NCBI GenBank assembly: GCA_013396915.1
Contig: VWZL01004338.1
Coordinates: 124,001 to 188,000, forward strand
From: Stercorarius parasiticus
Taxonomy: Eukaryota; Chordata; Aves; Charadriiformes; Stercorariidae
DNA: 64,000 bases
Reading direction: 5' to 3'
Shown here: positions 36,846-49,080 of the stretch, in pieces
Layout of the letters: each line of letters begins with the position of its first letter
Numbering within the stretch: position 1 is the stretch's first letter
Program-made: the position numbers and the translations under genes
Notes under the pieces: model-generated
Told to the model about the DNA's origin: nothing
The model's database searches: none
What the model saw: only the letters and a program-made list of their open reading frames with translations

Positions 36846-37735
36846 ACAAATTGGTCTAAATTTGGATCCGATCCAATGACAAAAGATAAAATGAAGCAAT
36901 ACTGACTGCAATCAGTGGTGGCCACAATATTGATTGGATGATGAGGAAAAGCAGCCAGAAAGTGGGTCTTTTGAATTTTAATACTATTTTACAATTGGGG
37001 TTTTTTTTGTAAACGATCAGGGAAGTGAGATGAAATGTGAAATCAAAGAGGATCATGTTATGCCGTGTATTAGAACTAAAGAAAAGTGGGGTGTTCAATG
37101 TTTCAAAGCCCTATCCTAGCCCAGACCTCAAGGATGTTCAATTATTAGTGCCCTCTGCCCCACCACCGTATAACCCATCGGTGTATAGTTTGTTTGTAAA
37201 CCAGTGGTCACCAGGACAGGGAATTAGGTCCGGTGCTCCTGCAGGGGAAAGTTGTAGTGTCTCCCTGAGTTCAGCGGTTTCAGGAATCTCATCATCTCCT
37301 GTGAACAATTTGGCCAATTACAGATCTGGATCCTGATGATGAGACTAACCGAAAGATGTTCAGTATGTTGTTTATAGGACAGTCAGCCCTAATGTTAGGA
37401 AGAAATTGCAGAGAACAGAGAGAACTAGGGGGATGCCAATCTCCCAGTTAATTGAAATAGCTTATAAGGTCTATAATAACAGTGAAGAAATAAAAGAGAA
37501 AAAAGAACAAGGGAAGTTGAAGCTGCAAGCCTCACTTTTAGCAGCAGCAATAGCAGAGGAAAGAGAGAGAGGCCAAAGCAAGAATGGAAGTTTAGAGAAT
37601 AGGGGAAGGGGATGAGGGGGAGAAAGAAGCAGACCCCTTCAGGCCCAACCAGTGTGCAAAATGTAAGAGGATGGATGACTGGAAAAACGAGTGGCCATTG
37701 AAAATTAGGGAATGTGACGAGAGAAAAAGAGGACA
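36846..37735 (+). pseudogene. gag remnant of the class I provirus
   Basis: After the nested element the host provirus resumes. A matrix-like tail is followed by a late-domain motif PSAPPPY (37151-37171) and a charged helix piece (37406-37615, KEKKEQGKLKLQASLLAAA). A degraded nucleocapsid finger starts CAKCKR (about 37655) but lacks its later metal ligands. Capsid is largely missing. Gag would form the virus core; these pieces are separated by stops and shifts. Confidence 0.75.
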
Positions 37736-37739
37736 TAAT

Positions 37740-39540
37740 GACTTGATTATGCTAGGTAACACAGATTCAGAATAATGGGGACCTGGGGATGCTATTCCAA
37801 ACTCTCCAGTTGATCCCCTGGTTCCAATGAAGCTGGCAAAAGAGACAATTGATTTTCTATTAGATAGCGGCACCACACAGTGATAACTAATTGCAAAGGA
37901 ACACTTATTAAGACTAATGCCCTGATCCAGGGAATTACAGGCCAGCAAACTCTGCAATCCTTTCTGCAACAAAAGGTCTTAACAACAAGTATTTAAAAAC
38001 AGTCCCACGGTATTTGGAAATGCACTAGCCACAGACTTAAATAAGTGGCCAAATTTAAATGAAGGAACCTTGCTGCAATGTGCCAATAACTTATTGCTGG
38101 GGGCCCCAACAAAAGAAAAGTGTACCCAATTAAGTATTGATCTGTTAAATTATTTAGGAATGGCTGGATGCCGGGTGTCTCAGAAGAAGGCTCAAATAGA
38201 CCAACGGGAAGTACAGTATTTGGGATTTGATATTTCCTAAATCCAGAGCACACAGGTCCTGACCTGAAAGAAGCCATGTGCCAAATAGCTGTCCCCAGAA
38301 CGAAGAAACCACTGTGAGGATTTCTAGGAATGGCAGGGTTCTGCCAGATCTGGATTCCAAATTTTGTACTAATGGCAAAAGCCCTTTATGAAGCCACAAA
38401 AGGGCCAGAGAATGTTTTATAATGGACTGCTGAGTGTCATAAAGGATTTGATGGCATCAAAAAGGCCCTGATATTGGCCCTGGCTCTAGGACTGCCAAAT
38501 ATGGAAAAACCCTTCCAACTTTTCATGCATGAGCGAAGGGGGTTGGCTGTAGGGATAATGACTCAGATGTTAGGGAGCTGGAAAAGACCAGTAGCCAAAG
38601 AGTGGGACGAAACCAGTAAAGGATGGCTGGTGTGCCTACGAGCATGTAGTAGCAACAGCATTACTAGTCCAGGAAGCCAGGATTGAATAGTGTGAAGGTG
38701 CCCTCCGTGCTGTGCAAATAACCCCAAAATCCAACTGAAACCTCCACTGGGAGAAACAAAGAGAGGAATGCAGCCCAGACAAAACCAGCAAACAGACTTT
38801 TCAGAATTTCCCAGAAGATTCCATCCGTATCTATTGGTGATAAAGGATACTTTCACTGGATGGCCAGAGGCCTTTCCTCATCAAACCAACAAAGCCAGGC
38901 AAGTGGTAAAGATCCTTTTGAAAGAAATAATCCCCCAATTTAGGATACCAGAGGAACTTTCCTCAGACAACGGTCCTTGTTTTGTGTCGGAAATAGTCCA
39001 AGGAGTGGCAAAAGCCTTAAATTCTAAATGGGATCTACATAAAACCTGGAGGCCACAGTCTAGTGGTTAGGTGGAAAGGATAAACCAAACGTTAAAGAGA
39101 CAATTAGATAAGATAAGTCAGGAAACTCACGTAAAATTGTTAGAGATACTGCCAATAGCGCTCTTGAGGATTAGAATAGCCCCTAGGGCCAGGGAGGGTG
39201 TTAGCCCATCTGAACTATTATATGGTAGGCCATACTCTGTGAACTAACTGGTGACTGAAGGGAGCCAAATGCATGTAAAAGGTGAAAATTGGGTAGGAGA
39301 GCATTTTTTGTCTTTGGCCACTGCGTTATCTTCTCTCCACAGGTATGTTCAAGAATGGTTGTCTCTGCCTCTGGATGTTCCAGTACATCCTTTCCGACCC
39401 ACGGATTGAGTGCTGATCCGGACTTGGAAAGACAAACCCTTAAAGAAGGCGTGGAAAGGACCACATGAGGTACTTCTAACCACACAGACAGCAGTTAAAG
39501 TAGATGGAATTAAATCCTAGATTGATCACACCCAGATAAA
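37740..39540 (+). pseudogene. pro-pol remnant of the class I provirus
   Basis: Protease active-site motif DSG is at 37863-37871 (LLDSGTT). A reverse transcriptase fragment follows without its N-terminal part; the catalytic box at 38079-38090 reads CANN, with both aspartates replaced. Connection/RNase H pieces (38150-38690; LALGLPNMEKPFQLF) and integrase (38768-39450; TDFSE, SSDNGPCF, then the E in VERINQ after a stop) are gamma-like. Many in-frame stops make it non-functional. Confidence 0.85.
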
Positions 39541-39618
39541 AGCTGCACCCAAAGCAGATGACCAGAGCACCTCTCCAAAGGCAGGTCCAATGAAGGAATC
39601 ATGACAAGTTGAACCACT

Positions 39619-40930
39619 GTGCGATCTACGGTTGTGGTCCAAAAGGCAGAAATGAAGAATTTTTGGCTCCTGCTAATTTCACTGTTCATAATGACCAATC
39701 AGAGTAACATGTACTCACTCATGAGTCATGAATGGAATAGGAGAGAAAACATTTGGAAAAATTTAGCCAGAAGTGTGGCAAAATCTATTGACTTTTGTTT
39801 AATGGGGGGAGAATCAGTTGAACATGTATTTACATCCTGTGCCATAGGCATACCTACATCCTTACAGGTACTAAAGAATTACATGTACCTAGCCCACCTT
39901 GATTTAACTAACACCTATCAGAGTATGTATAGTTGGGGAAATATAACTCTCAGAAAAAATAGATGATACACTTAAAAGCCAGATGTACATTCCTGGCAGA
40001 AAGGCGTGTAACATTTACAGACTGCCTGAAAAACTGTGAAAACTTAACTCATTCCTACCCTCATATCAGGTGTAACTTTATGGACCAAATGCCTTATGGA
40101 AATGGACATACTAAATTACCTCTGGGGTGATTTTTGTTATGTGGTCGTGAAACCTTCATCTATATCCCGGCTAATGCTACAGGGCGTCCCTGCACCATGG
40201 GAAAATTAACTATACTTATGTCCTCTAAAGGAGACCTAGTTGAGGAAGTTATAGGAAAAGGCAGCTGACAGAAAAGAGAAACCAAACTGTTGCCTTCAGA
40301 TTGTAATTCTGAGGTAACTCTTTTCAGTCCAGGAGAGATAAGTGCTGCCGCCTTTATCATACAGGAGTAGGTGTAGCTAAGAATTATCATATGATCAAAC
40401 GCCTTATCTGCGCAATAGTAAAAGGTATAAACTTTACCTCACAAGAACTAGCAACCTTAAGTGGAGAAATGGCCGAGCTACGAGAAGCCACCCTTGAAAA
40501 CAGAGCAGCCACAACCTTCTTAACCTTCTGTTAAGACATAATCACGAATGTGAGGAATTCAAAGGAATGTGCTGTTTTAATCTGTCAGACGATTCATGAG
40601 TAGAAGAAAAGATTGGGCAATTACACACATTAGTCCAAGAAATAAAACAAAACACCAGAGCTGATTTTTTGTAATTAACCTCATGACTGCCAAACTTTGA
40701 ATGGCTAAAACTGTTTATGATGGGTATACTCTGGCTTGTTACAATAGTATGTTGCTGTGTAATATGACTTCTCCCAACCTGAAATGGACTATGTAAGTCA
40801 ATCTTTACCAGACCTGTCAATCATGATAACCAGAAGAGACAACAGTTATAGGGACAATATGGATTGTTTTATGGAGCTGGCAAAAATCCAAAAAGGTGAG
40901 AGCTGTGGGATTTCTGGATAAGGCCCATAC
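39619..40930 (+). pseudogene. env remnant of the class I provirus
   Basis: An open stretch at 39619-39966 starts with a leader-like hydrophobic segment (FWLLLISLFIM) and looks like the start of the surface subunit. Further on, the transmembrane subunit keeps a heptad-like helix, the CX6CC motif (C codons at 40549, 40570 and 40573) and a hydrophobic anchor near 40730-40770. Env normally mediates entry. Multiple stops and frame changes (for example at 40138, 40266, 40597 and 40683) break it. Confidence 0.82.
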
Positions 40931-40935
40931 CGTCA

Positions 40936-40947
40936 AAGGGGGGAATT
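40936..40947 (+). other. Polypurine tract
   Basis: AAAGGGGGGAAT directly before the 3' LTR (40948), the expected site where plus-strand synthesis is primed. Confidence 0.85.
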
Positions 40948-41306
40948 TGTAGTCGCATGGGTGGATAAGTCTGTGGATGGATGGGTGGATAGATGGATGA
41001 GTGTGTCCATGGATGGACGAATACAAGGGATGATGGGTGGAAGTGGAGTCACAGAGCAATTAACCATACTAGAAAACAGAGTATTTACCTACAAGATTAG
41101 AAAGTAGACAGAACAATCACTTATAAGAATAGACAATAGTTTGGAAGGGAGCAAGTGCCAACTTTACCTGTTTCCAGCAACCTAAAGTAACCTAAGCCAG
41201 GTATCTTTCTGCACAGAACTGAAAAAAGTTTCAAACATGGACTCTCAGCTCTGTGTTTGGTAATTGACTGCTACGCACTGGGCTCGAACCCTGTTGAGGG
41301 ACAACA
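40948..41306 (+). repeat. 3' LTR of the class I provirus, altered
   Basis: 359 bp, TGTAGT...ACAACA. Relative to the 5' LTR it lacks the block containing the TATA box (junction near 41196) and has AAAAAA where the 5' LTR has AATAAA (about 41222-41227). It carries roughly 35 extra bases at about 41254-41292. ATGG-rich repeats are expanded near 40970-41040. Confidence 0.88.
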
Positions 41307-41310
41307 GCTG

Positions 41311-44300
41311 CGCCTGAGTTAAAATAGCACTTTCAAATGAAATAATAAAACACCTATTCAGATAAAGAAGAAATGAAATCTTACAGTCTCGCAGAATTAA
41401 TTTTTAATTCTTTGCTACATCAAAACAATCTGTCCAAAAAAAATTATCTTCTTCATCAGAAAATATTTTTTTCTGAACATTTCTGTCACCTTTTAAGGAG
41501 AACTTAGGAGGAGGTAAACTCTGAAAAGCTTTCTCATGGGAAAAAGTCAAGGGATCATTTATGACAACTGCATTAAACATTAGAGGTATGTACCACTGAC
41601 CTGAGCATCAGTGTAAACATCCCCCTTCTCTGGGGTATCCCAGAGGGCATGGTTTTCTGGGCCGAGCTGCCAAATACCTTTTGTGTTTGTTTAGGCAAAA
41701 ATGCTGTTTTCATACGCCTCCTGGAGATGTTTCAAACATCATTTATTTCCCCCCCCCCTAAAGCGATTGGACCCAGTTTGGCACGTTGTCAGCCCAAACT
41801 GAAGTGTTTCATTCCAGTGGGTGGCCCAGGCTGTGCCCAGTTCGGCCCCTGCCTGCCTTGCCGGGGCCAGTTGCCCTTCTGCACCCCCCTTCTCTTTCTG
41901 AGACTGTTGACAGAGACCGAGCCTGTGGTTTAGACATAGTAAAGCAATTACGAGGTGACACAGACACCTATGTGTCTGTGCAAATTGTAGGGTGTTGCTC
42001 TGTGTGCGCCACACCCGGAATATGGTCCTTCATCCGCCACACATATAACCTTCCTGCTGGGAACAAAATTACATTTGCAATAAATTCAGGGAAAACAAAG
42101 TTGAGGTGGTAGGAAACAAATATTTTTCAGAAAGGAAGTACATTAGAACCTCTTTTTGGCACCTGAAAAGCTGTGCTGTGCCTGCTCATTATTCCAAGAA
42201 CCTTTGCAAGCTCTGGACTGTCTCAGAAGAAACTAATGATGTTTATTTCTCCTTATCGTGGTCTTTCCGCTCTGGGGAGGGCCACAGTGCAGTCACCCTT
42301 TGTCAGAGAAAAACCAGAACTTCGTCATTCAGATCTGTTTTCCTTGGAAGACCTGCCAGGGGCCCCACTGCTCCCGTCACCCACTGCCTGCTCTGACGCT
42401 GCCCGCTGTGCATTGCCAATGCAGGCAGCTCCACTTCTTGCTGCGGGTTCCGTGACCCTGGAGTGAGTTTGGAGGAAATCAAAATTTGCACCAGCGTTGT
42501 GTGCCGGATCAGATAACCTAATGAGAGGTCTTGAGTCTTCCTGTGAGCTTTACCTGCCCTTAGCCCCAGGACCACTGCCATATAAAACACTGCTGCTTTT
42601 GCTTCCTAACAGCCAGCTGGCCTCAGCCAGCACAGCCCAAATCTTGCATGTGTGGATGGGGATGAGTATTTTTAGGTTGGCTGATTGCAAAAGTCATCTC
42701 TACATGAATTTTTCTGACCACCTGCCACTCTTTTTCTTCGGGGATGCAGACGTCTCAGTTGCCCTCACCAATGACTGAAGTTGCTTGAGAAAGATAAATA
42801 CTCAAAGGTCACAGTATCCTCTCAGTATGTGTCATTTGCTCCATGGCATCAAATGGTTCCTATACTGGAAATTTTGTTGTAGTAGTGGTTTTGAAGAGAC
42901 GGTGGAAGTACCAGTAGGAATTTGCATTCGGTTAACTTCAAAAGTAGGATCTGTCTCAAAACACTGGCTGGGGTAATACACAATTTTTAAACCAAGTCTG
43001 TATGCGTTTATGTAACACACTAACCTACTAGAGAGTGTATCTAGCACTTAAGAATGTCAAAGCAAAGCAGGAACGATTAAAACTTAAAGATAAGCTAATC
43101 CCATGCAACTAGTAATCGAAGGTACATGTGCTGGTAATATAGCTCTTATTCTGGAAACACAGTAGCTAGCAAAGGGATATTTATTTATCGAAAAAGAACC
43201 GTGAGAATGCTAGGGGGGTGAATTTTAGACCTCTTGTTAAAATTTTCAAGATTGAACGAATAGTCTCCCTCCCCCATATTTGGCAAAATTACAGTTCTCC
43301 GGGGCCCCATAATAAGTTATGTTTATTTTTTATTCTTTATTTTCTTCGGGAGACAAGTGATAGTTAAGCGCAATAATTCTATTTTCTGTCTATGGCAAGC
43401 TGTACTTTGTGTGCCTTGCTGGGACAGTCCTTTGGGTAAGGCTTTTTACAAGGATCAGAATTAGTAAACACAGGGAGGAAGTTTTCATGCTGGAGTCCTC
43501 CTCAGCTCTGCTACTGATCCCAAGTGCACACTGTCATCCACAGGCTTGGCTGCTCTTTCTGTGCTTGTGCTGATCTGCTGGGTGGACCTTGAGTGGACCC
43601 TCCCCCTTCCCTTCCCCATTTCTGTAATTCATGAAAGCGGGGTGATGCTAAATGGCTGACACGGTGTTCTGACTTCGTGGACGTTGCTCCCTGATGGTTC
43701 TTCCAGGAGGCCTGTCTTTGGCTGAGGAAGAAGGGGAAAAGCTGTAGTTTAGGATTTAGTCTTTGGTTTTCCTTTACTCTCTTCAGCAATGCATGATGAG
43801 TGTTTTTCTAACAGTTATCTTTCGATGATTTGAATAGAGCTGCTCTTACAGTAAATCATGCCAGGGAGTTTAACATCCCTGCCCCCACATATTGTAAAGG
43901 ATTTGTCCTCTTCTATGATGGAAAGAGGTTAACTGTAGCTGCAACAACTTGCGTGGTATGTCTGTTCCCCTCAAATGCTCTCTGCTTAGACAAACATGAA
44001 AATATAAAAATATTCTTTTATTTTATTATTCATTTTCTTCCTTCTGGTTCATCTACCAAGAGCCCAGAATATGGTTGCAACATGCTGTAACCAAATTACT
44101 TTTCCTACAGGGCAGAAGAGAAAGCTGGGATTCAGTCTCTTGCCACCAACAACCTTTGTACGTGCTTTATCTGATATGAAAACTGTAATGTCAGACCTGC
44201 CCTACTTTTCCTTGTCTACCTAAAAATCTGTAATCTCGCTTCAGACGCTACAGGGATCAGAGGAAACCTATGGGCAGACCTGAAGTTTTTTACTCATACA

Positions 44301-46139
44301 AATCTTGGACTTCCCTTTGCTGCCACCTTCATGTTAGGGGGGAAGAAGGCAACTCCATTCTCCTGCATTGCTCCAGCTCTCACACTGGGACCTTCCTCGT
44401 GTTGTCCATCATGCTTACTGCTCTGAGCTCCTGGGAACACCCTTGTAGCTTCAGTTGCTTCCACTCTTTTACATCTGAGGGGCTGAAATGGGTACTTTCT
44501 GCCATGGTTCATGGTAGCTTTGCTTCCTGCTCAGCTTTTATCCATTGTTGTAGCAGGATCCCAACAAATTAACATGGATTGAGGATCTTCAGTCCTGGTT
44601 CTAGACCCAGTAGAACAAACTCAGACCCAGCATACAGACCACCAGGTGAGCAGATCTCATTCTTAGACCTGCCTCAATTGATGCAGGTGGATGTACGTTA
44701 CTGCAGTTGGAACAGAGGCTTGCAGATGATGGAAAATAAGTGTATGACAGCAGACCAAAGGAAGTCGTGTTCTCCTTGGTGCAGCTCATAGTAAAGTCAC
44801 TGGGTCACTCTGTAGATGAGAAGGCTTTCTTCACAATCAAGGAGCGAATCAGTCTTTTTATGGTGATTCATCCAATGCCCCCTTAACTATGATTTGTACA
44901 AATTGTGAGATATGATTCTTTTTTCTCCCATGAGTCTGAAGGGAGCCTGGTGGCAGTGAGCTCAGATAAAATGTTCCAATCCCACACCAGAGGGGATGTC
45001 CAGGGGGAAGATGACAAGGTGAGTTTTGGGATACTGATTATATCCCATGTGGCAAATAAGGTTTTATTTTATGTTTGGATTAGTTACTTCCTGAAGGAGA
45101 AACTCTAAGGAAAGATGAGCATATTTTGAAGTGCTGTATCTGTCAGACACAAAGCTGAATGGGAGTAGAAAATGTAGAGAAATTAAATTCAAAAGAAGCA
45201 TGTTCTTTTAGGAAAATCAAAAGAAGCCAATTGTTTTAGCGGTTAATTTGTGACAGCCACGTAGAAGCAAGCCCTGGAAATAAGGCAGCCTGTTAGCAGG
45301 CAGGGGTGGGCATTGGGACCTGTGGCAATCAAAGAGTCGCTGAAATGAAAGATATTCACCTCCCTGCCTTGGCTTCATGTGGCCAGGCACAGCTAGGGCT
45401 CAACACAGGGATGGAACAGGGGGCAACTTTCATCCTTGTAGGGGATTCCTCTGGGTCAAGAAAGACAGGAGGTGACAGAAATATTGTTAAAAAGAAGCTT
45501 GCTCTGTTTCTGTTTGTAATATAACTCTTTGGATTATATGGTCGTTCGCTGACACCAGAGTAATTAAAAAGCAGAGACTTAGAGAAAAGGCTTGAAACTG
45601 AATAAATATTGTAAAATGGGTTTGGTGTCCTCTGGTTAAGCAAATAAGAGTTATCCTGGCCAAAAATGCAAATAAAAATGATACCCCAGCTGGTAGTGCT
45701 GACGAGTGCTCAAAGTAAATCTGGTTAGCCCTGAAATTTCAACAGTATTTTGTGATTTTCTCTCTGAACACATAACACTTCAGGAGAAGGAACAAAAGGG
45801 TGAGCAATTAAGGACATAATTTAAGGTGTAAGGGTTTGGTTTTGTTTTAATCAATGAAACCCACTTTTGGCTGGTGGCATGTCACCCTGTCTTCCAAAGA
45901 ACTGCAGAAAAGCACCTGGCCTTCCCCAAAAGGAACAGGTTCTGGTCATGCACCGCCGCCGTGCCACAGTTCAGCGGAGAGCTCAGAACAGGTGCCATGT
46001 CTTCTTCTGGCACTGTAAGAAGACAAAGCAAAACCAAAGAACCCCCAAAATATCATCCCAAAGAATAGAAGAAAAAAAAAAGAAAAAGAAAAGAGGAAAT
46101 TAACTTGAGGTTTGTTGGGTGTAGAGCGGTTGTGCTTGT
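41311..46139. other. Intergenic, nothing coding recognised
   Basis: No exon with domain content. Open frames around 41.6-42.6 kb are in GC-rich sequence and overlap on both strands. A CArG-type motif CCATATTTGG lies at 43274-43283. Confidence 0.4.
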
Positions 46140-46480
46140 ACTCTGACGTACCCATCGAATTTAGGAGGGCCGCTCTGCAGGCTCGGCTCGCGGGCGGGTG
46201 GAAATAAAGGGTCCTGCTCGCAGGGAAGCCGCAGCTGGTGGTGCTCAATCCCTGCCGTTTCCTGCCATCTAGTGGTCTACCAAAACAGTAGTCTTCTGCC
46301 CAACATCTGAACGGCGTTTAGAACGTGGTGGGAAGAGCGGGAGGATGCTGTGTGCTCAGGGGAGAGGACAGCGGGAGGCGGTAAGCCTTCTGCCCCTGCG
46401 CAGCCAAGCCACCGCAGCGCTCCTGCCTCCTCCCCCCCGCTCCCCTCTTGCCCTCTCTTCTTTCTTCTCTTCAGAAGATG
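46140..46480. promoter_or_regulatory. GC/CpG-rich patch, possible regulatory element
   Basis: A local rise in GC and CpG (for example GGCTCGCGGGCGGGTGG near 46184) in otherwise AT-rich intergenic DNA. It includes a consensus CTCF-type motif (46262-46275). It may be a distal regulatory element or promoter of a non-coding transcript; no coding exon is seen. Confidence 0.35.
46262..46275 (-). promoter_or_regulatory. CTCF-type binding motif
   Basis: On the - strand the 14 bases CCACTAGATGGCAG match every position of the degenerate CTCF core CCASYAGRKGGCRS. CTCF organises chromatin loops. Match to the motif is direct; binding is inferred. Confidence 0.5.
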
Positions 46481-48689
46481 GCCGGGTGCCAGAGGTTTTG
46501 GTCCCACATTCGGACCTTGTCTAGGCTGGAAAGGGCTTCAAAGTTTTACCGTTGGCAGCTGATGAGGAAATAAGATGGGCTTTTGCCAGCACTGAAGTGA
46601 AGAACAGTGGTATCGCAGCATAGTTTTTTTGATCTTTGCTGTTACTGGGCTGGGTGAAGCCTGGAGTCCTCCAGGTTTGAACACCCTGGTGTGGTCAGCC
46701 TGGCCACGCGTGAGCTCCCAGCAGAGCTCCCAGCCACTCCCTCATAGCAACGGACAGGTAAAATACTGGCAAACACTGGGGAAAAAAATCCCTGGTATAG
46801 GCAAACACCCCTGAGGCCTTCCTTGATGCTTGACATGTATTCCCTCAGTAGCCTCCACTCTTTTTGTGACACTTTACCCTCACTTAACTATTTGGGAATA
46901 ACTGTTAGATTAGGAAGGTGAACTCAGATGCCGCTGTCTATTACAAGAGGTAATGTGTCTTGCAAATGCAGGTGAGTGGGTCAGTCTGACAGTTCCGTCA
47001 CTCCAATTATGGGAACTGTAAAAGTTGTTCCCTGTGTACCCTTTTGGTATGTTGAATAGATTTCAAGTGTATCATCTTTTCCCTGGAAGAACTTTGAGTT
47101 GCATTCAGCTTTTTATGCAAGCAGTGGCCCTGCACTTGTGACTCACTAGACGCTTTATATACAGAAAGTAATCCTGACCAGATCTAACTTTCAGAGTATT
47201 GTTTTTGCAAGCAGGTTCAGACTATCGGGGGTTTAGTAAAAACAGTTCCCAGAGGAAGTAGGATGCTTTGACACATTTGTCCAAAATTTCCACACATGTA
47301 GAAAATGAAAGACAATAGTGTGCTTTACAAGTCTGGTACTTTCCACCTTACCCTTCCTGGTAATGAGATAAAGTAAAAACAGGAGATTGCTTTGTCTTTT
47401 TTATTTATATCCTTTCACACCCCACACCCCAGTGAAGTCAGAACATATCTAACAGCAGTAGAGTGGGATGTCAGGTGATTTCCCTGCTTGTGTCAGGGTG
47501 CAGCAGGGCACTCTGGAGCATCAGGGCAGGGTCTGGCAGCCAGGACCTGTTCCACCCCCCAGCCAGGAGCAGGGCAGCCAGGGGACACCGGAGGCAGCCC
47601 CAGTCCTGAGCATCGGGCACCTCCCTAGGGAATGGGATAGAAGAACATCAGTCCTCAAGTGCTACCTAACTGTTCAAGCCACAGGTGATTGACTCTCCAG
47701 GACACGGAGGTGACATGCATTATTGTGGCCAGAAGGAGGGCTTCTTGGCTATGGTCCCAGCAGTGCGTAGTCTTGTTGAGTTAGATGTTACGCTTCTTAC
47801 CCTTTTTTTGCAGAGAGCTGCCCTTTATGCTGACAGTGGTCATTTTGGACCAAGGGAACAAGAGTCATCTCCCTCTCACCTACCACATCGCTGTGGTGGC
47901 TGGTGGCTGCTGCAGTGTCCATCCAGGCAGTGCAGCCTCCCCAGCATGCGTGACCCTCTCCTAACTATGCTTCTGCAGTGGGAGTGCTCACCCTGTATAT
48001 CTAGGAGCATGTTTCCCAGGTTCTAGCTAAGTTTTCAAATGATCTAAGCAAACTTCTCTTTCTGGTCTGTCTTCAAGCCCCATCCCATGTAAGTGAGATG
48101 TCAAAGCAAATAACTCAATCACCTTTGGTCGGGATGAGATTTGCAAGGAATTGTTGTCGTCCCCAACCACAGAGCAACGAGCTGAGCTATTTGCATGCAA
48201 ACTCACCACCGAAAGAGCTCAGTTACATTTTTGGCCTAACCAGTATGCATTTCTCTAGTTTCTAAGGTAAAAGGATATTATGTCATCTCTGCAGGGGAAG
48301 GAAGGAATGAGTTATGCTCCTAGCTCCTCTTTCCACACTCTTTGCAGTAGGTGTTGGCAGGTGTGTCTAGACTCAGGATTGTCACAACTCCCGGCAAAAT
48401 AAATGCATATAATTTGAAAATTCATTTCTAGCTGTAGAAAGAGTTTTCACAATCCATGCTTCCCTTGGCATTATGGCCTTAAATTGTTGTTATAATATTA
48501 GGGTAAAAGCTTATTACACTGTACCTGTCTGCTTTCTGGAACAAGAATGGTGCTTCCAGATCCATGAATTCACAATCTTTTATCTAGCACAGGGGATTGG
48601 TCTCCCCTGTAAAGCAACTAAGGAATTATTTGAGAGCTGTATTTGCTGATTCAGAGAAATAAGATCTTAGAAGGTAGCGAGTCCAATTT
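46481..48689. other. Intergenic, nothing recognised
   Basis: No exon or repeat recognised. Confidence 0.4.
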
Positions 48690-49080
48690 TTAGGCATTGT
48701 GCTTCAAGAAAGGTGTCAACGAATTCGAGAGAGCAGACAGAACAGCAGCAAGACTGTTAGTCTGTGGAAGGGCTGAAAGACTTGGGGTCATTTAGTCTAC
48801 TGTGAGCTGTGATGTCTTCAAATACATAAATGCAAACCTGTAAAGAGGATAAGAGTATGTTCTCTGTGTCTACTTCAAATTGAATAAGAAGTTTCCCTAA
48901 ACATTAGGAAAAACCTCTATTTGGGTGACTATAAAATGCTGGGATAGATGGTCTTGAGTAACCAAGATCGTCACTAAAGGTCTTTAGAAACAACTTTGTA
49001 ATAGCTTCAGTATTGTGAACTTGTCCTGGATGAGGTTGTCCTTCCCAGCCTTCCTTCTCTTGCCTTTTGCTCTGCAATTG
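48690..49080 (+). mobile_element. Very old CR1/L3-like fragment
   Basis: The order of blocks (AAGAAAGGTGTCAACGA, GGAAGGGCTGAAAGACTTGG, CAAATACATAAATGC, AACATTAGGAAAAACC, GGTCTTTAGA) follows the 3' part of CR1/L3 ORF2, but all frames are broken and the tail is missing. Identified by pattern only. Confidence 0.5.

Larger units (their letters stand above)
33855..41306 (+). mobile_element. Class I (gamma-like) endogenous provirus, decayed
   Basis: The element starts TGTAGT (33855) and ends ACAACA (41306), and is flanked by the same 4-bp GCTG at 33851-33854 and 41307-41310. A 4-bp duplication is usual for gammaretrovirus-like (class I) elements. Its order is LTR, leader, gag, protease, reverse transcriptase, RNase H, integrase, env, polypurine tract, LTR, all on the + strand. 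Env has a CX6CC transmembrane motif. It is interrupted by a nested ERVL-type element (34692 to about 36845). Without that insertion only about 5.3 kb remains, so large parts of gag and the N-terminal reverse transcriptase are missing. All frames carry stops, so it cannot produce virus. Confidence 0.92.

Noticed and set aside
37425..38399. - strand frames across the proviral gag/pol region
   Set aside because: Shadows of the + strand viral remnants.
41280..41290. B-box-like sequence considered as part of a tRNA gene or SINE
   Set aside because: No A box at the right distance and the T-stem does not pair, so no tRNA gene or SINE was called; kept only as a detail of the 3' LTR.
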